In this document: positions 1 through 11,865 of the stretch, in pieces
Position numbering within the stretch: position 1 is the first letter of the stretch
Layout of the letters: each line of letters begins with the position of its first letter
Origin: Archegozetes longisetosus
Taxonomy: Eukaryota; Arthropoda; Arachnida; Sarcoptiformes; Trhypochthoniidae
DNA: 64,000 nt
Assembly: GCA_018873245.2 (NCBI GenBank)
Contig: JAEMBT020000001.1
Span: forward strand, 5,568,220 to 5,632,219
Reading direction: 5' to 3'
The notes under the pieces: generated by a model
What the model was told of the DNA's origin: nothing
Databases searched by the model: none
The model's input: only the letters and a program-made list of their open reading frames with translations
Translations under genes and position numbers: made by a program

Positions 1-46
1 GTAATTATAATATCGATTATTACTGTTCACATTCAAAATTTGAATC

Positions 47-54
47 CTATAAAG
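47..54 (+). promoter_or_regulatory. TATA box of chemoreceptor-like gene
   Basis: The sequence CTATAAAG lies about 45 bp before the ATG at 98, a good position for a TATA-driven start with a 5' UTR of roughly 20 bases. Assigned by sequence and position only. Confidence 0.4.
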
Positions 55-97
55 GGGAAGTTTCTTATTCAATAGTTCATAATTATAAACAGTCGAA

Positions 98-1192
98 ATG
101 GATATAAATTCAGAACAAAAGGTCTATGAGCTTGAAAATATTGATAACGATCTAGTTATTAAAGATATAGATTTACCACTTTATAAATATGGAATAATGT
201 ATAGATATGATGTGAACAACTATTTTGATAGTGACATCAAGAAAAGAAATTTAAAACTCAAATCCAACGCTATGAGTATTTGGCTTCTGATTAATATTCT
301 GAAATTGATGATCACCTTAGCCAATTTGGAGAACGGAAGAGTTCCTGAATTTTACTTCGATTTGCTCCAACATGCTGGAGGTATAACTGAATTCAGTTGT
401 TTGGCAACGTGTGTGGGTCTTGTTTTAGTATTTGCTATTATAAGACTTTTCAATAGTGAAGACAAAACTTACTTTCGATGGTTTGAAATCATAAGAGTTC
501 TGAAAGGATTACAAAGTGAGAGAACAATAGGCATATATGACAAAAACTGTTTCAAAAAATTTTCTAACAGAATAAAAATTATTTTCAATCTCACTCAACT
601 ACAAGTACGAATTCTCACAGTTCTAGTCTTTTTGGAAGCAATCGCAATTTCAGTAAGTTCTTATGAATGGAAGGACATAATAACTTATGGGATATTAGGT
701 TCTATTATTTTTTTCGGATTTGGAGCGGCAGCTATGATAATAATTTCTTATAGCTTCTTCTATTACTTCATTATTTGCTATTATTGTAAATTCAGATTTA
801 AATCGTTTAATAACAAATTAATGAATGCAAGTAAAGATAGAGTTTTCTTCAACACTAAAGTTATATTGGAATTAGTTGAAGAACATAACAATATCTGTAG
901 TGATATTTTACTTCACAATAAATTCTGGTCTAAATATTTACTTGCAATAACTTATGCTCTGATTCCCATAAATATAATAGCTGTACAAGAAGTGTTCTTT
1001 GAAGATCTGCTTTTGGTACCTTATTGTTTCACGCTGTTCTTATCTGTTATGTGGGTATCGTTTCACTTCACAATAAACTCGATGACTGCATCGATTTATA
1101 ATGAATCTTTGAACTCTTATAAATATTTCTATAAACTATATTTGGAATCACTAACACATGCTGGACCGAAGACTAAAATCAAAGTCCGTTAA
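98..1192 (+). CDS. Seven-transmembrane chemoreceptor-like protein (gustatory-receptor type), intronless
   Basis: Single-exon gene of 364 residues. Hydrophobic segments are visible near residues 60-80, 100-118, 170-187, 193-225 (probably two helices), 281-296 and 305-326, with an N-terminal hydrophilic stretch of about 55 residues and a short basic C terminus. Length and topology fit arthropod gustatory receptors, which are often expanded and intron-poor in mites and whose N terminus is cytoplasmic. The usual C-terminal TYxxxxxQF signature of that family is not recognisable, so the family call rests on topology and length. A TATA-like box precedes it and an AATAAA follows at 1212-1217, so it looks like a complete unit. 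It could instead be another mite-specific membrane protein. Confidence 0.5.
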   Translation: MDINSEQKVYELENIDNDLVIKDIDLPLYKYGIMYRYDVNNYFDSDIKKRNLKLKSNAMSIWLLINILKLMITLANLENGRVPEFYFDLLQHAGGITEFSCLATCVGLVLVFAIIRLFNSEDKTYFRWFEIIRVLKGLQSERTIGIYDKNCFKKFSNRIKIIFNLTQLQVRILTVLVFLEAIAISVSSYEWKDIITYGILGSIIFFGFGAAAMIIISYSFFYYFIICYYCKFRFKSFNNKLMNASKDRVFFNTKVILELVEEHNNICSDILLHNKFWSKYLLAITYALIPINIIAVQEVFFEDLLLVPYCFTLFLSVMWVSFHFTINSMTASIYNESLNSYKYFYKLYLESLTHAGPKTKIKVR

Positions 1193-1211
1193 GAACTATT
1201 TTTATTCTTTG

Positions 1212-1217
1212 AATAAA
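1212..1217 (+). terminator. Polyadenylation signal AATAAA of chemoreceptor-like gene
   Basis: AATAAA lies 20 bp after the stop codon at 1190-1192, on the coding strand. Canonical hexamer; position is close but plausible in a compact genome. Confidence 0.45.
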
Positions 1218-1742
1218 TTCGTAATTTAATTTTTGATTCATATTGTTTTTAGCTTTTAAATGCAATAGATAGCGTGAGCAGTAATCAATTTCGAATTGGA
1301 TTTTCATGTGGTAATCAATTTGTTTTCACACCAATTATTACATTTCAAGTAAGACAAACTATAGATTTTTTATGCGCAAAGTTTATAAAAAATATTCTTC
1401 ATTATATAGATATTCGCAACATTCTGTCTATACTTTTTACTAACGAATACAATCGCAAATACTATGAAGTGATACAGATGTTTGTTATTTTTTGTTTAGC
1501 GATAGAATTTAGTCATGTCAATGAATTTGTTTATTCTCGGAAACTGTTTCTTAAAATCTAAATAAAGGATCATCTAACATTGTCTTTAAAATATTTATTT
1601 AATATAGTAAATGCGTTCTATTGCTTTTTATACACTTAATCGAATCGAAACACATTGATATATCTGTATAACAGCTTATGTAAATGAGACAAATTTTAAA
1701 TTTTCATATTGATTAACAATAAACTAATATCGTTTTACTTGA
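1218..1742. other. Intergenic, no gene recognised
   Basis: AT-rich sequence between the chemoreceptor-like gene and the first inverted-repeat element. An open frame at 1274-1561 has no ATG and no recognisable similarity. Confidence 0.6.
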
Positions 1743-1750
1743 CATTATAG

Positions 1751-2447
1751 GGTAATTTGCCATTTCGCTGAATTTGTTTTCGCCGAACTGCATCTCGCCA
1801 AATGCCATTTCGCCGAAATCCCATTTCGCGGAATTTACATGCAGGTGTAACTACCTATAAAAACTTTTCTTCCCTATCAGCAAACGTAATTAGGATAACT
1901 AATTTATGCGAATAACTTAGCAAAAAAAATTTAAACCAAATAAAATAGTAAGATCCATTGTTCTATAACGAAGTTTTTGCAATAGAGTGATTCAATTAAT
2001 ACGAATTTGAGTAAATTTTAGCGTTATTCTCAGTCACTGTTAATAAGTTGCAGCACATATTTTGCTCTTCAGAGCAGCGCCGTAGTCAGGAATGAGGCCA
2101 AATGCGGACAGAACTCAATATTTCAACAAGATATAACAAAATTTTAGCCCAAATCAGGAAATTTTTATTGTCTATACTATTTTTAAGATGCTGTATCTCT
2201 GTATAGACTTAAAAACCATGTAAATTTAAGATTTTTTGTAAACCCTTAGATTTTTGAATGCAATGAAAATGTTGAATGACCCTTTTCTCTCAAATTAAGT
2301 TACTGTTGTTGTAGAATCAATTTTATTTCATCAAATACACAATCTATATTTCTCTATACGAAAAAATCTATAGATAGGCACACCTGTATGTAAATTCGGC
2401 GAAATGGGAATTCAGCGAAGTGCAGTTCGGCGAAATGGCACATAATC
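1751..2447. mobile_element. Non-autonomous TIR element (MITE-like), copy 1
   Basis: A 0.7-kb element with imperfect terminal inverted repeats of about 90 bp. Both ends carry the words GCCATTTCGC, CGCCGAACTGCA and GAATTTACAT-CAGGTGT in opposite orientation. The flanking direct repeat CATTATAG occurs at 1743-1750 and 2448-2455, an 8-bp target-site duplication as made by hAT-type transposases. No transposase frame is visible inside, so it would depend on an enzyme encoded elsewhere. A second copy in the opposite orientation lies at 10708-11360. Confidence 0.75.
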
Positions 2448-2644
2448 CATTATAGTAGATTTACTATAAGAATTAAAATCTCACGAGGTATGTCCTTAAG
2501 TTATGAATTTCGAAGTCATCAAGTTATAAAGTTATGAATTGATATGAAAAAAAGTGAGACTAGTATTGAATTTCTCTGTTGTTTTATTAATTCTCATTTA
2601 GTGACTTTATGATAAGTGACGTTTAAATTTGCTTTAAAAAGTAC

Positions 2645-3342
2645 GGCTCCTCTTTGTTTGATCAAAATTCATTTGATCAAAATTCACTTAATCAAAATAC
2701 ATTTGATCAAAAACCCTGTTTAACTACCCCGAGAGTGAATTGAGCCCTGTATTCAATAATGAATTACTCTGATTTGAAATACCCATTTTATGACACTTTC
2801 TAGGAGTTACTCAAATAAAACTAGTATGATATACTTGCAATTTTTATTTTTGCATCTGTAATAATCTTTATCTTTATATGAACTATACTTTTGGTAAATA
2901 TAATAATCAACAACTACTGAATCAATTGATATAGTAGACTTGATAAAATAAAGCGAAGCATTCATTATAATTGAGAAAAATCACCAATTTATCAACGAAG
3001 TTATTTGACTGAAAACTAATATGAATGAAAGTTATATGAGTTTTATTATTTAAATACTAGTTAATTAAAAATAATCTGTGAAAGTCACGTAGTCTCTATT
3101 CCTTAGGGACAGCTCTGGTATTTAATCTAAGATTTCTTTAATTTCTGAAACACATGTTATTTCGTGATTATTCATTAATCTCACAAATTAAATCTGAATC
3201 CAGTTGAGAGTTTAGTTTATTTTTGAGTTTGAAAACGGGGATAATTTTTTTGAGAATAAACAACTTAGGGGGTTGGAAACAGAGTTTAATTTTGATCAAA
3301 TGAATTTTGATCATGTGAATTTTGATCAAACGAAGTGCTCCC
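2645..3342. mobile_element. Second TIR element with TTTGATCAAAATTCA repeats
   Basis: The left end has three or four iterations of the motif TTTGATCAAAATTCA (2658-2712). The right end has the inverted equivalent (about 3290-3333). Outermost ends GGCTCCTCTTTGTTTGATC and, inverted, GGGAGCACTTCGTTTGATC pair imperfectly. The direct repeat AAAAGTAC flanks both sides (2637-2644 and 3343-3350), an 8-bp target duplication. The interior has no coding potential. It is a non-autonomous DNA element unrelated in sequence to its neighbour at 1751. Confidence 0.7.
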
Positions 3343-3350
3343 AAAAGTAC

Positions 3351-4837
3351 AGCAATAAAAAATTGATGAGAGCCATAAAATCAGCTTTAGGTAAGAAAAT
3401 TCAATTTAAATGAAATTTTTATTTTATTGAAAGACTATTTTGTATTTGTTGAAGTGTTAATAACAATGAAGTAACTCAGTTTTAATACTAATCGTTTCAT
3501 TTCATGACAACACGCCATTCAATATTAGTAAAGATAACGATCCTTATTTATTAGGTGAAACCATTGAAAACAGGAATTTCATATCTTCAAAAGTATATTT
3601 AACGGCAAAATAATTATATATCTAATGAATATATTCGCCTCTGTTCTGGTTAACAAAGGCCCAGCGAGGTCAGAAGTGTTCTTACCACTACTTTGGGGTA
3701 ACTTTTGGCACTATTTTGCAAGAGTGATATAAGAAATATGTAAAAATAGTACAGTAGACACAGAATATTTTGAAACCGCTTATTTTGAAATATTCAGTAT
3801 TTTGAACCAATTTGAACATCAGTCTATATTATTATGTGCCTCTTTATTTTAAAATATCTGTCTAATAGTTTGATAATATAATAATACATCAAATTTTCAC
3901 TAAAAATCATCGTTATTAAGACTGTTGAGCAGTTCAGGTTCCATAGATTCGTTAACAAACCTCAAACCTGAACTCCAATCTAAATAAAATCTTAGTGTTG
4001 ATCTTTCAAATATTGCATTTTGAACGAAATCTTTATTTCGAACTTTTTCAATATATCTGCTATTTTGAACAAAATTTGTTGGCAAAAGCAGGCTCAAAAT
4101 AACGAGGATCTAATGTATTGAGTTTTTCTATTCCATTATTGATTTTGATTTATAGTTTCCATTAGTAGTGGACACTTAAATTTAGGTAGAAAAATATTGC
4201 AATAATTATTAGGTCTATACAGAAACTTCAAACTAGAAATTATACAATAATACACTGAAAATGTACAAAAACACGAACTTTCAGAGTTACGAAACATTGT
4301 ATGACTTACACTCACTGCCGTAACTTCGAGTTGAAGGTCTTGTTCTGGAAACTCGAAATAGTGATACTAGACATGGAAAAATAATATTTATGGAAGCCGG
4401 AGATATCGATCTATTATATGTGCTCTCTAATCAAACAAAAAGCTTACCTCAAATCTATACTGTAACTGTAATTCTGATATTGATTCTATCAAACTATTTA
4501 ACAAAATGTTGTCGAAACAACTCATTAAGTTTTCGAGTCGAGCCGTAGAGAAGTTCTTAGATTTTTTGATTAGAAAATAACAATTTTATACTTCATTAAC
4601 TTTATCAATAAAAATAAAAAATAATTGAACCACAGTATTATTAGGTCATATAAACTAATTTTAGTTGAGATTAACTGATAAAAAGTTGAGATAATCTAAA
4701 TATCTTTTAATGATTTATTAAATTGATGAGATACTAAAGAGAAGCATTTAATATATTGATATGATTAAAAAATTCAATGAATACTAGTATTAATGATATC
4801 ATAATAGTTTAATGACCAAAAAACTAGAAAAACAATT
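3351..4837. other. Intergenic, no gene recognised
   Basis: AT-rich DNA between the second TIR element and the 3' end of RBM22. A 65-codon minus-strand frame at 3900-4097 has no similarity that I recognise. A possible RBM22 polyadenylation signal (AATAAA on the minus strand) is at 4714-4719. Confidence 0.55.
4714..4719 (-). terminator. Possible RBM22 polyadenylation signal
   Basis: AATAAA on the minus strand, about 120 bp after the RBM22 stop codon. Confidence 0.35.
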
Positions 4838-6624
4838 TTAATCCTTATTAAAAGTGGGTAATTTGATTCCAACAGATCCCATACGATTCGGGTCTTGTGA
4901 TGGATAATGAATTGCCGTCGGTAGGGATGGCGCGCCTATTATTGGTGGTGGAAGTGTTGGCAGGGTAATAGTTGAGGTGGACTGCCCGGAAACATTTTGC
5001 GATAGACCGAAATAATCGGGGGCTCCAACTGGCAGACCAGGAACAGGAGCCAATTGTAAACTCTTTTTGCCCGCAGCTCCTTCTTCGTCGCCAGCAGTGG
5101 CTCTCTTTGCTTGTGATTTACCCCATCTAATGGTCAACTTCTGACCATGAATTACAAGCTTCTGAAAACTCTTGTCGACGGCCATTTCTGCAGCCGCTCT
5201 CGTTGTGTACTGAATGAATGCGCAGTTCTGTCTCGAAATCATTGTTATACTTCTTATTTCACCGAATTGGTAGAAATAGTCGCGTAAGTCCTTTTCTTCG
5301 ATCATATCTCCTACATTTCCAACATAAATAGTTGTGATTGACTTATCTTCTGGTGGCACTGGACGCGGCATTTCTGACGCCCGTTTTAGTAGTTTTTCTG
5401 CTACAGGATCGTTGACTCCAAAATATCTATCTTTTATGTTTTGGTCCGAAAGCGGGTCTTCGGGATCGGTAGGCTTCTCATGACGATATGGACACTCTTC
5501 GCCTCGTTTGCATTCACCTAAAATTTGTTTTAAAATTATAAAACAATTATAAATCGAACTGAGTTTCGAGTAAAATCTTAAATATTGACAGAAAAAATTT
5601 GTATCTTATATTAAATTATATTTCATGCATTTAATTTAGAAAACCATTAATCAGATCTTTTTATCAACTGATACACAATTTTAAAAATTGATGAACCTAA
5701 AAATCGAAATATAATTCGAAAAATACGTACTAAAAGTTTGATTATTATTCAACAATTTCCTAAACTATTTTATGAGTAATTTAGCGAACGTATGAATACT
5801 TTCGACATTAATTCTATTGAAAATTCAAATAAAATTTAGCCTTTCATTATATCTATGAAACATTTGATTAAAAAAGCTTTTAGACAAATCAATTTGTCTT
5901 TAAAACGTTTTCAAACTCAAACTAATATGAAATTAACATTAAAAGTACATATCAAATTTTAATAAAACTGTTAAACAATTTTCTCTATTCGTAAAAAATT
6001 AATTCAATGAAACCACTAATACCTTTAACCCAAAAGCTACAAATATGCGGTCGATTTCGCTTATAATACGGCGAATTTCTGGCCAATTTAGCCAAAACAT
6101 CGGATGGCGGAGCAGCCTTAAGAGCGCCGTACGGCTGTGTTGGATCTGAGTTAGCGACCGAAACGTCAAGATTTTGAGAAAAATACTCGCGATTCACATC
6201 AGATTTTGGGATCTCTAACTTCGTGTTCAGCAGTTGGTCTCTAACTTGAACGGGAAGGCCGTACTGGAGGTCTAAAAGACATGTCTGACATATATTCTTA
6301 GCGCGAGCACAAGTCTGACAAATTTCTGTCTTCTTGTACCGCATTTTGACTCCTGGACACCACCGAAATGTAGTAAACGGACGGTTACATACTTTACACT
6401 GCGACCCGAACTTTTCAGTCATTATCCGCATGTATGGGTTGTCACCTATTAGACAAAATTAACACATTTTTAGTTAGTTTTAGCAATTTATTTGTTTTTT
6501 TCAATTTTAAAAATTGTTTTTAATTTTTTCCATACTGACCTAAACATGTTTGACATAAAATCGGGAATTTTCCATCTTCCCAGACTTGTCGATTGTAGTG
6601 ACTCGTGCCCTTTGACATCGACAT
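4838..6624 (-). CDS. RBM22: Pre-mRNA-splicing factor RBM22 (Cwc2/Ecm2 family)
   Basis: Three exons: 6540-6624, 6023-6445 and 4838-5517, all joined at phase 1 with GT-AG introns of 94 and 505 bp, giving 395 residues (about 420 in human). RBM22 sits in the activated spliceosome near the U6/intron catalytic RNA. Visible in order are the N-terminal [20 protein letters not shown] with paired CxxC zinc motifs (CKVC, CQTC, CQTC), then [30 protein letters not shown] running across the exon 2/3 junction into a C-x7-C-x5-C-x3-H zinc finger, an RRM (TTIYVGNVG and CAFIQYTT), and the conserved C-terminal IHYPSQDP. The start is the first ATG in good agreement with orthologues; a second ATG follows two codons later. 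No defect is seen. Confidence 0.95.
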
Positions 6625-9600
6625 TGTTTGAGGTTTTATTTAGTGAAGTATTTATCACACTTTAATTTAGTTATTATTTACGTTTTGAGTGTCTTATTGA
6701 GTCGTGGTTTACTAACGACTCTTCATGTGAATATTATTTCTATGTGCTTTATATTTTGTTCACTTTTTGTACTCAATGTTACCTATATTTTCTACAAAAT
6801 ATTACTATATTTTAGATTTTTTGCTTATTGAGTCTAATCTTAAATACAGAAACTTCCCGTTATGTAAATTAAATTAAACTATTCTACAAATAGAAGAAAT
6901 AGGCAAACTTGCATGAAATTTTCAATTAAATTAAAATTATATCGAATTACAGTACCGATATAAGTTTAGAATAGCTCGGATTTTCGAAAGTTTAAGCACG
7001 CGTAACATTTAATAGTTTTGCAAAATGTCTCATCCAATCAGAAATTTGTCAGTTGAGACTTTAGCATCAAATTGACCTAAACATGAATTAAAATGATTAT
7101 AGTTTCTAACTTAACCAACAATTACTGAACTTTTTGGAAGCAACCTAATCTTGGGATATCTGAGAATCGAATCGACTTCAACTTGTCTTTAAATAGATTG
7201 CTCAAAACCAGTTAAATGAACAGAAAAATTTGGTCAAAATTGACAAGTTCATATTAGGCGCAGTTTTTAAAATTATCAATACAACAGATGTCGTACTTGT
7301 ACTTATACAGAGTTAAAAACAATAGAAAGTGTGTCCGAGAGGTACTGACACCTGAAATCAAGTGTATGAAACTTTGGTCTTTTGTTTATTGTTCTCTCTG
7401 TTAAGCATGTGTCGACACCTATTTATAGCTTAAACTTTTTTGTGCAGTATAAAAGCTTTCAAACTTGACTTCTTTCAAACTAATATCAATCTTATTAATC
7501 TCAAAGATTGTATTTGTAGATTGACTGAAAGGATTCTTCTCTTAGAAAAAAACTTATCAAAAAAATCATACATATGAATAATCAACTACAAAATATTTCT
7601 GATCAATCGAAAATAATCATATTATTAAAATTTTACTTAAAATTAAATTACATATTTTATAGTTGCTGCTGAAAATAATTGTTATTCTAAGTTGAATTTG
7701 GACTTAAATTGTACTTTTAGGAATAATTCGGTTTTATTACAGAACTTTGACTACTATCTGCAGGTAGAACGAGAATTCTACATTTGAAAGCTAAAATAGG
7801 AAATAATAGCTAAGATTAAAAGTTTTGCTGTGATTAAAACTAAACTATCATATCTGAGTGACTTCACTTTATATTGAAGTATTTGAATTTTCCCCGAATT
7901 ACTATTCAAATAGTCAATATTATGTAAAATATTAGTCTGTCACATGCTCGCCTTTCTAGTATCTAGTTACGACACTGATTAATATAAATATCTCGAGATT
8001 ATCAAGTAATATTAGTATAAAAGAAACTTGACCTTTTTAAGATTGATGTTGGCTTTTTGGGGTTTGTTCCGATGGATATATCAGACCTGTCAAGAGCTCT
8101 GGTGAGCTCAAGCTTGTAAAGTCGAAATGAAGTTCAAGATCAAACTTAGACATTCTAGCTTACTTATATCACTTGATATCAGTAATAATGCTATATTGAA
8201 GTCAGAATGAAACATCTTACTTCGGGATTTATTTGAGAGATAAACTTCGATGCATTTTATCATAAATCTTGGTTCTGAAGTTTTGGAGCTTCAGTATGAC
8301 TGGAATTTTAGTTTGAATTATGCATAAGACAAGAAAAGTCCAAACATATTATTTTCAACTAAATAATTAAATGATTCGATGTCCTTGAATTTTGGCCTAC
8401 TCAGTTAAGAAAATTTGGTGTCTAGCTTGTTCATTTGTTTCTCATTAGACAAATATCGTTAATCTTTTCTCAGAACTTCAAAGATTTATTGGAATGTGAA
8501 TAGCAGGGAAGTCAAGTAGATAAAAAGATCAAAAATTTCCTAGTATATTAAGTAATGTTAAGATAATACAATCTATAAAAAGAATATGATGATAATTTAT
8601 CAGTTAAAATCGATTTCATTATTTCAAGAAAAATCCCAAAACTTTAGCTAATCTGAGAAACTTAAGCAGTTTCTTCCATTCATGTAAATTCTTTTATTCT
8701 ATCTGAATTCGTTCTATTTACTAACTTATTGAAGTTAACTAATGAAACATATCTTAAGTAAATTGCGACTAATTTGATAGAATGGGTAAGTTATCTTAAA
8801 CTACGAGCTCAAGATATAACTTTTTAGAGTCGATATTAACAAATCTCAATATAAGTATAACATTGAATTATTTGGCTCTGACAATAGAATGATTCTATAA
8901 TAAGGTTTTCAATAGTACAATAATATCTTTAATATAGACATATCATTTCTTAAATATATATTCTGAAACATTCTTACGTGTTTTAGAGTTCATTTATTCA
9001 GTTTTATTTTCAACAATAGAATTTTTCTCTTCTAATTGTTAGCCTTCAAAACAAAAAATCTTAATTTAGTTTAAAGTAGTATTTTAATGACTACACGTGT
9101 ATTTGGCTCAAATCTAGTGATTAAAAGATAATACATTTTATTTTGAGCTTTTATCATTAGTTAATTCTCATCAATGAGTAAAATGAAAGGACTGTTTCTA
9201 AGATTTAAAGATACTTTGAATTATATTTTAGATAATAGTTTAGCAAACCATAATTGCCCTAGTTAATAAACTCAATAAAAATACCGCTCAACCTCATCTT
9301 AATGCTGCGATGAGCGTCAAGCTTACATTCTCTAGATTAGCAACCGGTAACCTGTGACCTATAAATTGTCCTATGACGTCTTGCAGACCAAATTAAATTA
9401 TTTTAAGTATTCGTCGCACCAAATATCTAGAAAATTGAAGTAAAATAGAAGGTAGTCCATGGAAAATATTCAAATAGTAATTTATTCAAAGCATATGAAT
9501 ATCTTAGAAATTTTTTCAATGAATATAAAATCAAATTTTTATTTTACAAAAATGCTTATTAATTATGTTTCGAGAAATCTTCATACATCAAACAAAATCT

Positions 9601-10699
9601 GTAGCGTTGCCACTTTTTTATGATAAAAGATCTTGAGTGAAAAATCTTAGTTGAAAAAATTTTACATCATCTTTACAATTCAATTTCTAAAACAAGTTTT
9701 CACAATTATCTACTCGTATAAAGTACATTTGAAGGCTTTAGTCGAAGAGTAACCTCTGCTTCTTTACAAAAGTCGTTAAAGGGCTTAACTAATTTGCAAT
9801 TTTCCTTCTGACAAATAACGACATCATTAGTAATATGTCCTTCAATTCAATATTAAAACTTATCGCAAAATGTTTTTAAAATAATGATTCATTGATAAAG
9901 TCCTGTTTCAAAAGGTTAACTTAATTCACCTGCTATAAGTTAAATCAAAACACTTCACACTTAACATAAATTTTATTCTTAGAACAAAGAAATGAAGTTT
10001 TTATCTATACAAATTCTCTACAATTTATATTATTCGATGTTTGCGTATAATTAAGGATTATTGATCTGACGATTTATTTAAAATTTCTATTTGATTTTCT
10101 TTTTTGACAGATTTAAATGTTCTTTTATTAAATATTTCAAAAATATCATGAAAAAATTCGCGCTATTTCTAAAGAATATAAAGTTTTGTAAAATTTAGAA
10201 TCAGATTTAGGTATGCGTTTCATAGGCTTTAGAATATCTAAGTTTGTCATGTGAAATCAGCAAAACTTTCTCATAAGTTATTCAAATAGTTTTTAAGTTT
10301 ATGAGCATCAAAATAAGTTATCTGCTTCATGTTATGAAAACAATATTTTAGAAAAACATGTTAATTATGATAGGAAGTTCAGAGATAAGCGCCCTGTACA
10401 AATTTGATTAACAATGATTCAGTTTCTGACCTAAAGACTTAAACTCTTTTTAAACTTTTCGTAAATCCTTTTAATTTTCTAAGCGTTAGAGAGAGGCTAC
10501 TCTTCGACTAACGCCTTCATTTATTGAATTTAATTATCACTTAATCTCATAATAGGCGTTTCAACTAATTATTCTTAGAAATTCTTCTTATAAATCAATA
10601 AAATTCTTATTTAAATGTATGAGAAATATCTAGGAAATTAAGTTAAAGTAAAGAATCTTAATATCTAAAGTCAAAACTTGAGATATGGCAACACTAATG
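6625..10699. other. 4-kb AT-rich intergenic region, no gene recognised
   Basis: No open frame with credible composition or similarity on either strand, and no tRNA or rRNA seen. It could hold regulatory sequence for RBM22 or unrecognised small RNAs, but nothing can be supported from the sequence. Confidence 0.5.
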
Positions 10700-10707
10700 A
10701 TTAGATC

Positions 10708-11360
10708 GATTATATACTGTTTCGCCGAATACCATTTCCCCAAATTTAAAAACAGATGAACCTATCTATAGGATTTTTCGTAAAGAGAAATATAAATTGT
10801 CTATTTGACTAAATAAAATTGATTCTACAGCAACGGTAAATTAACTTGAGAGAAAAGAGCTATTCAATATTTTCAATGCATTCAAGCATCTAAGTGTTTA
10901 CAAAAAAAATCTTAAAATTTACCTGATTTTTAGTCTAGACAGATGTGAACTAACTTAAAAATAATGTAAACAATAAAATGTCTTGATTTAGGCTAAAATT
11001 TTGTAGTATTTTGTTGATATATTGAGTTCTGTCTTCACTTAGCTTGGTTCCTGCTGCGGCATCGCTCTGTAGAGCAAAAAATGTACTGCAACTCATTTAT
11101 AGTAGGCTGAGAACGCTGCTAACATTCACTTAAAATCATATTTTTAATTGAATCACTTTATTGCAAAAACTTCATAAAGCAATAGATCTTACTTTTTCAT
11201 CTGACTTAAACTTTTTTTGGTTAAGATATGAGCATAAAATAGTTATCACAATTAGGTTTGCTAATAGGAAAGAAAATTTTTTATAGGTAGGCACACTTGT
11301 ATGTAAATTTGACGAAGTGCAGTTCGGCGAAAAGAAATTCGGGGAAATGGCAAATTACCG
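10708..11360. mobile_element. Non-autonomous TIR element (MITE-like), copy 2, inverted
   Basis: This is the reverse-complement counterpart of the element at 1751-2447. Its interior contains the inverted versions of that copy's ATAAGTTGCAGCACAT and GCTCTTCAGAGCAGCG regions. Its right end (GAAATTCGGGGAAATGGCAA) matches the first copy's left end. The flanks ATTAGATC (10700-10707) and GTTAGATC (11361-11368) form an 8-bp target duplication with one mismatch. No transposase frame. Confidence 0.7.
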
Positions 11361-11368
11361 GTTAGATC

Positions 11369-11865
11369 CGATCTGGTCAACGGCTTACCGAGTGCCAATT
11401 ATTTTTCTAGGTGATTAATTGTAAGATAGAGAGAGTTGTATAATTTTCTCCTTTTGAAATTATATATGGTATCTTATACAAACTCAATGTACTATGATCT
11501 CAATTGCTATTAATCAGTCTCAGTAGCACTTTGTTTCAACATATGCAAATTTGGTTTTTAGACCAATATAATAAAAAAATGATGCAATACAATAGAAAAT
11601 CCAAAGTTTTATGTTTTAAAACTGCAGTGCTATTTCGGCTGTTTGATTAATAGCAATTGCAGATCACAGTACAATGTATAATGAAAGCAATGTACTTTAC
11701 TGAAATATAAATTAACTCTCACAGAAAATTATTTTAATATTATATATTTTATGACGATTTTTAACTGTAATCAAAAATTGCATCGATATCACAAACAAAA
11801 TTATTGATTCAAAATATGTACAAGATAGTGGTGAGAAACATCATTTATTAGAACTTGCAAAATAA
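11369..11865. other. Intergenic, no gene recognised
   Basis: AT-rich spacer between the TIR element and the broken unknown gene. A frame collinear with the next feature ends at a TAA at 11863-11865. Confidence 0.5.

Noticed and set aside
1274..1561. Open frame of 95 codons after the chemoreceptor-like gene
   Set aside because: It has no ATG (begins at GTG), follows the gene's polyadenylation signal and matches nothing I recognise.
3900..4097. Minus-strand 65-codon frame
   Set aside because: Short, with composition like the surrounding AT-rich DNA and no signal or domain.
6628..6831. Plus-strand 67-codon hydrophobic frame next to RBM22
   Set aside because: Starts a few bases outside the RBM22 start on the opposite strand and is T-rich, so hydrophobicity comes from base composition.
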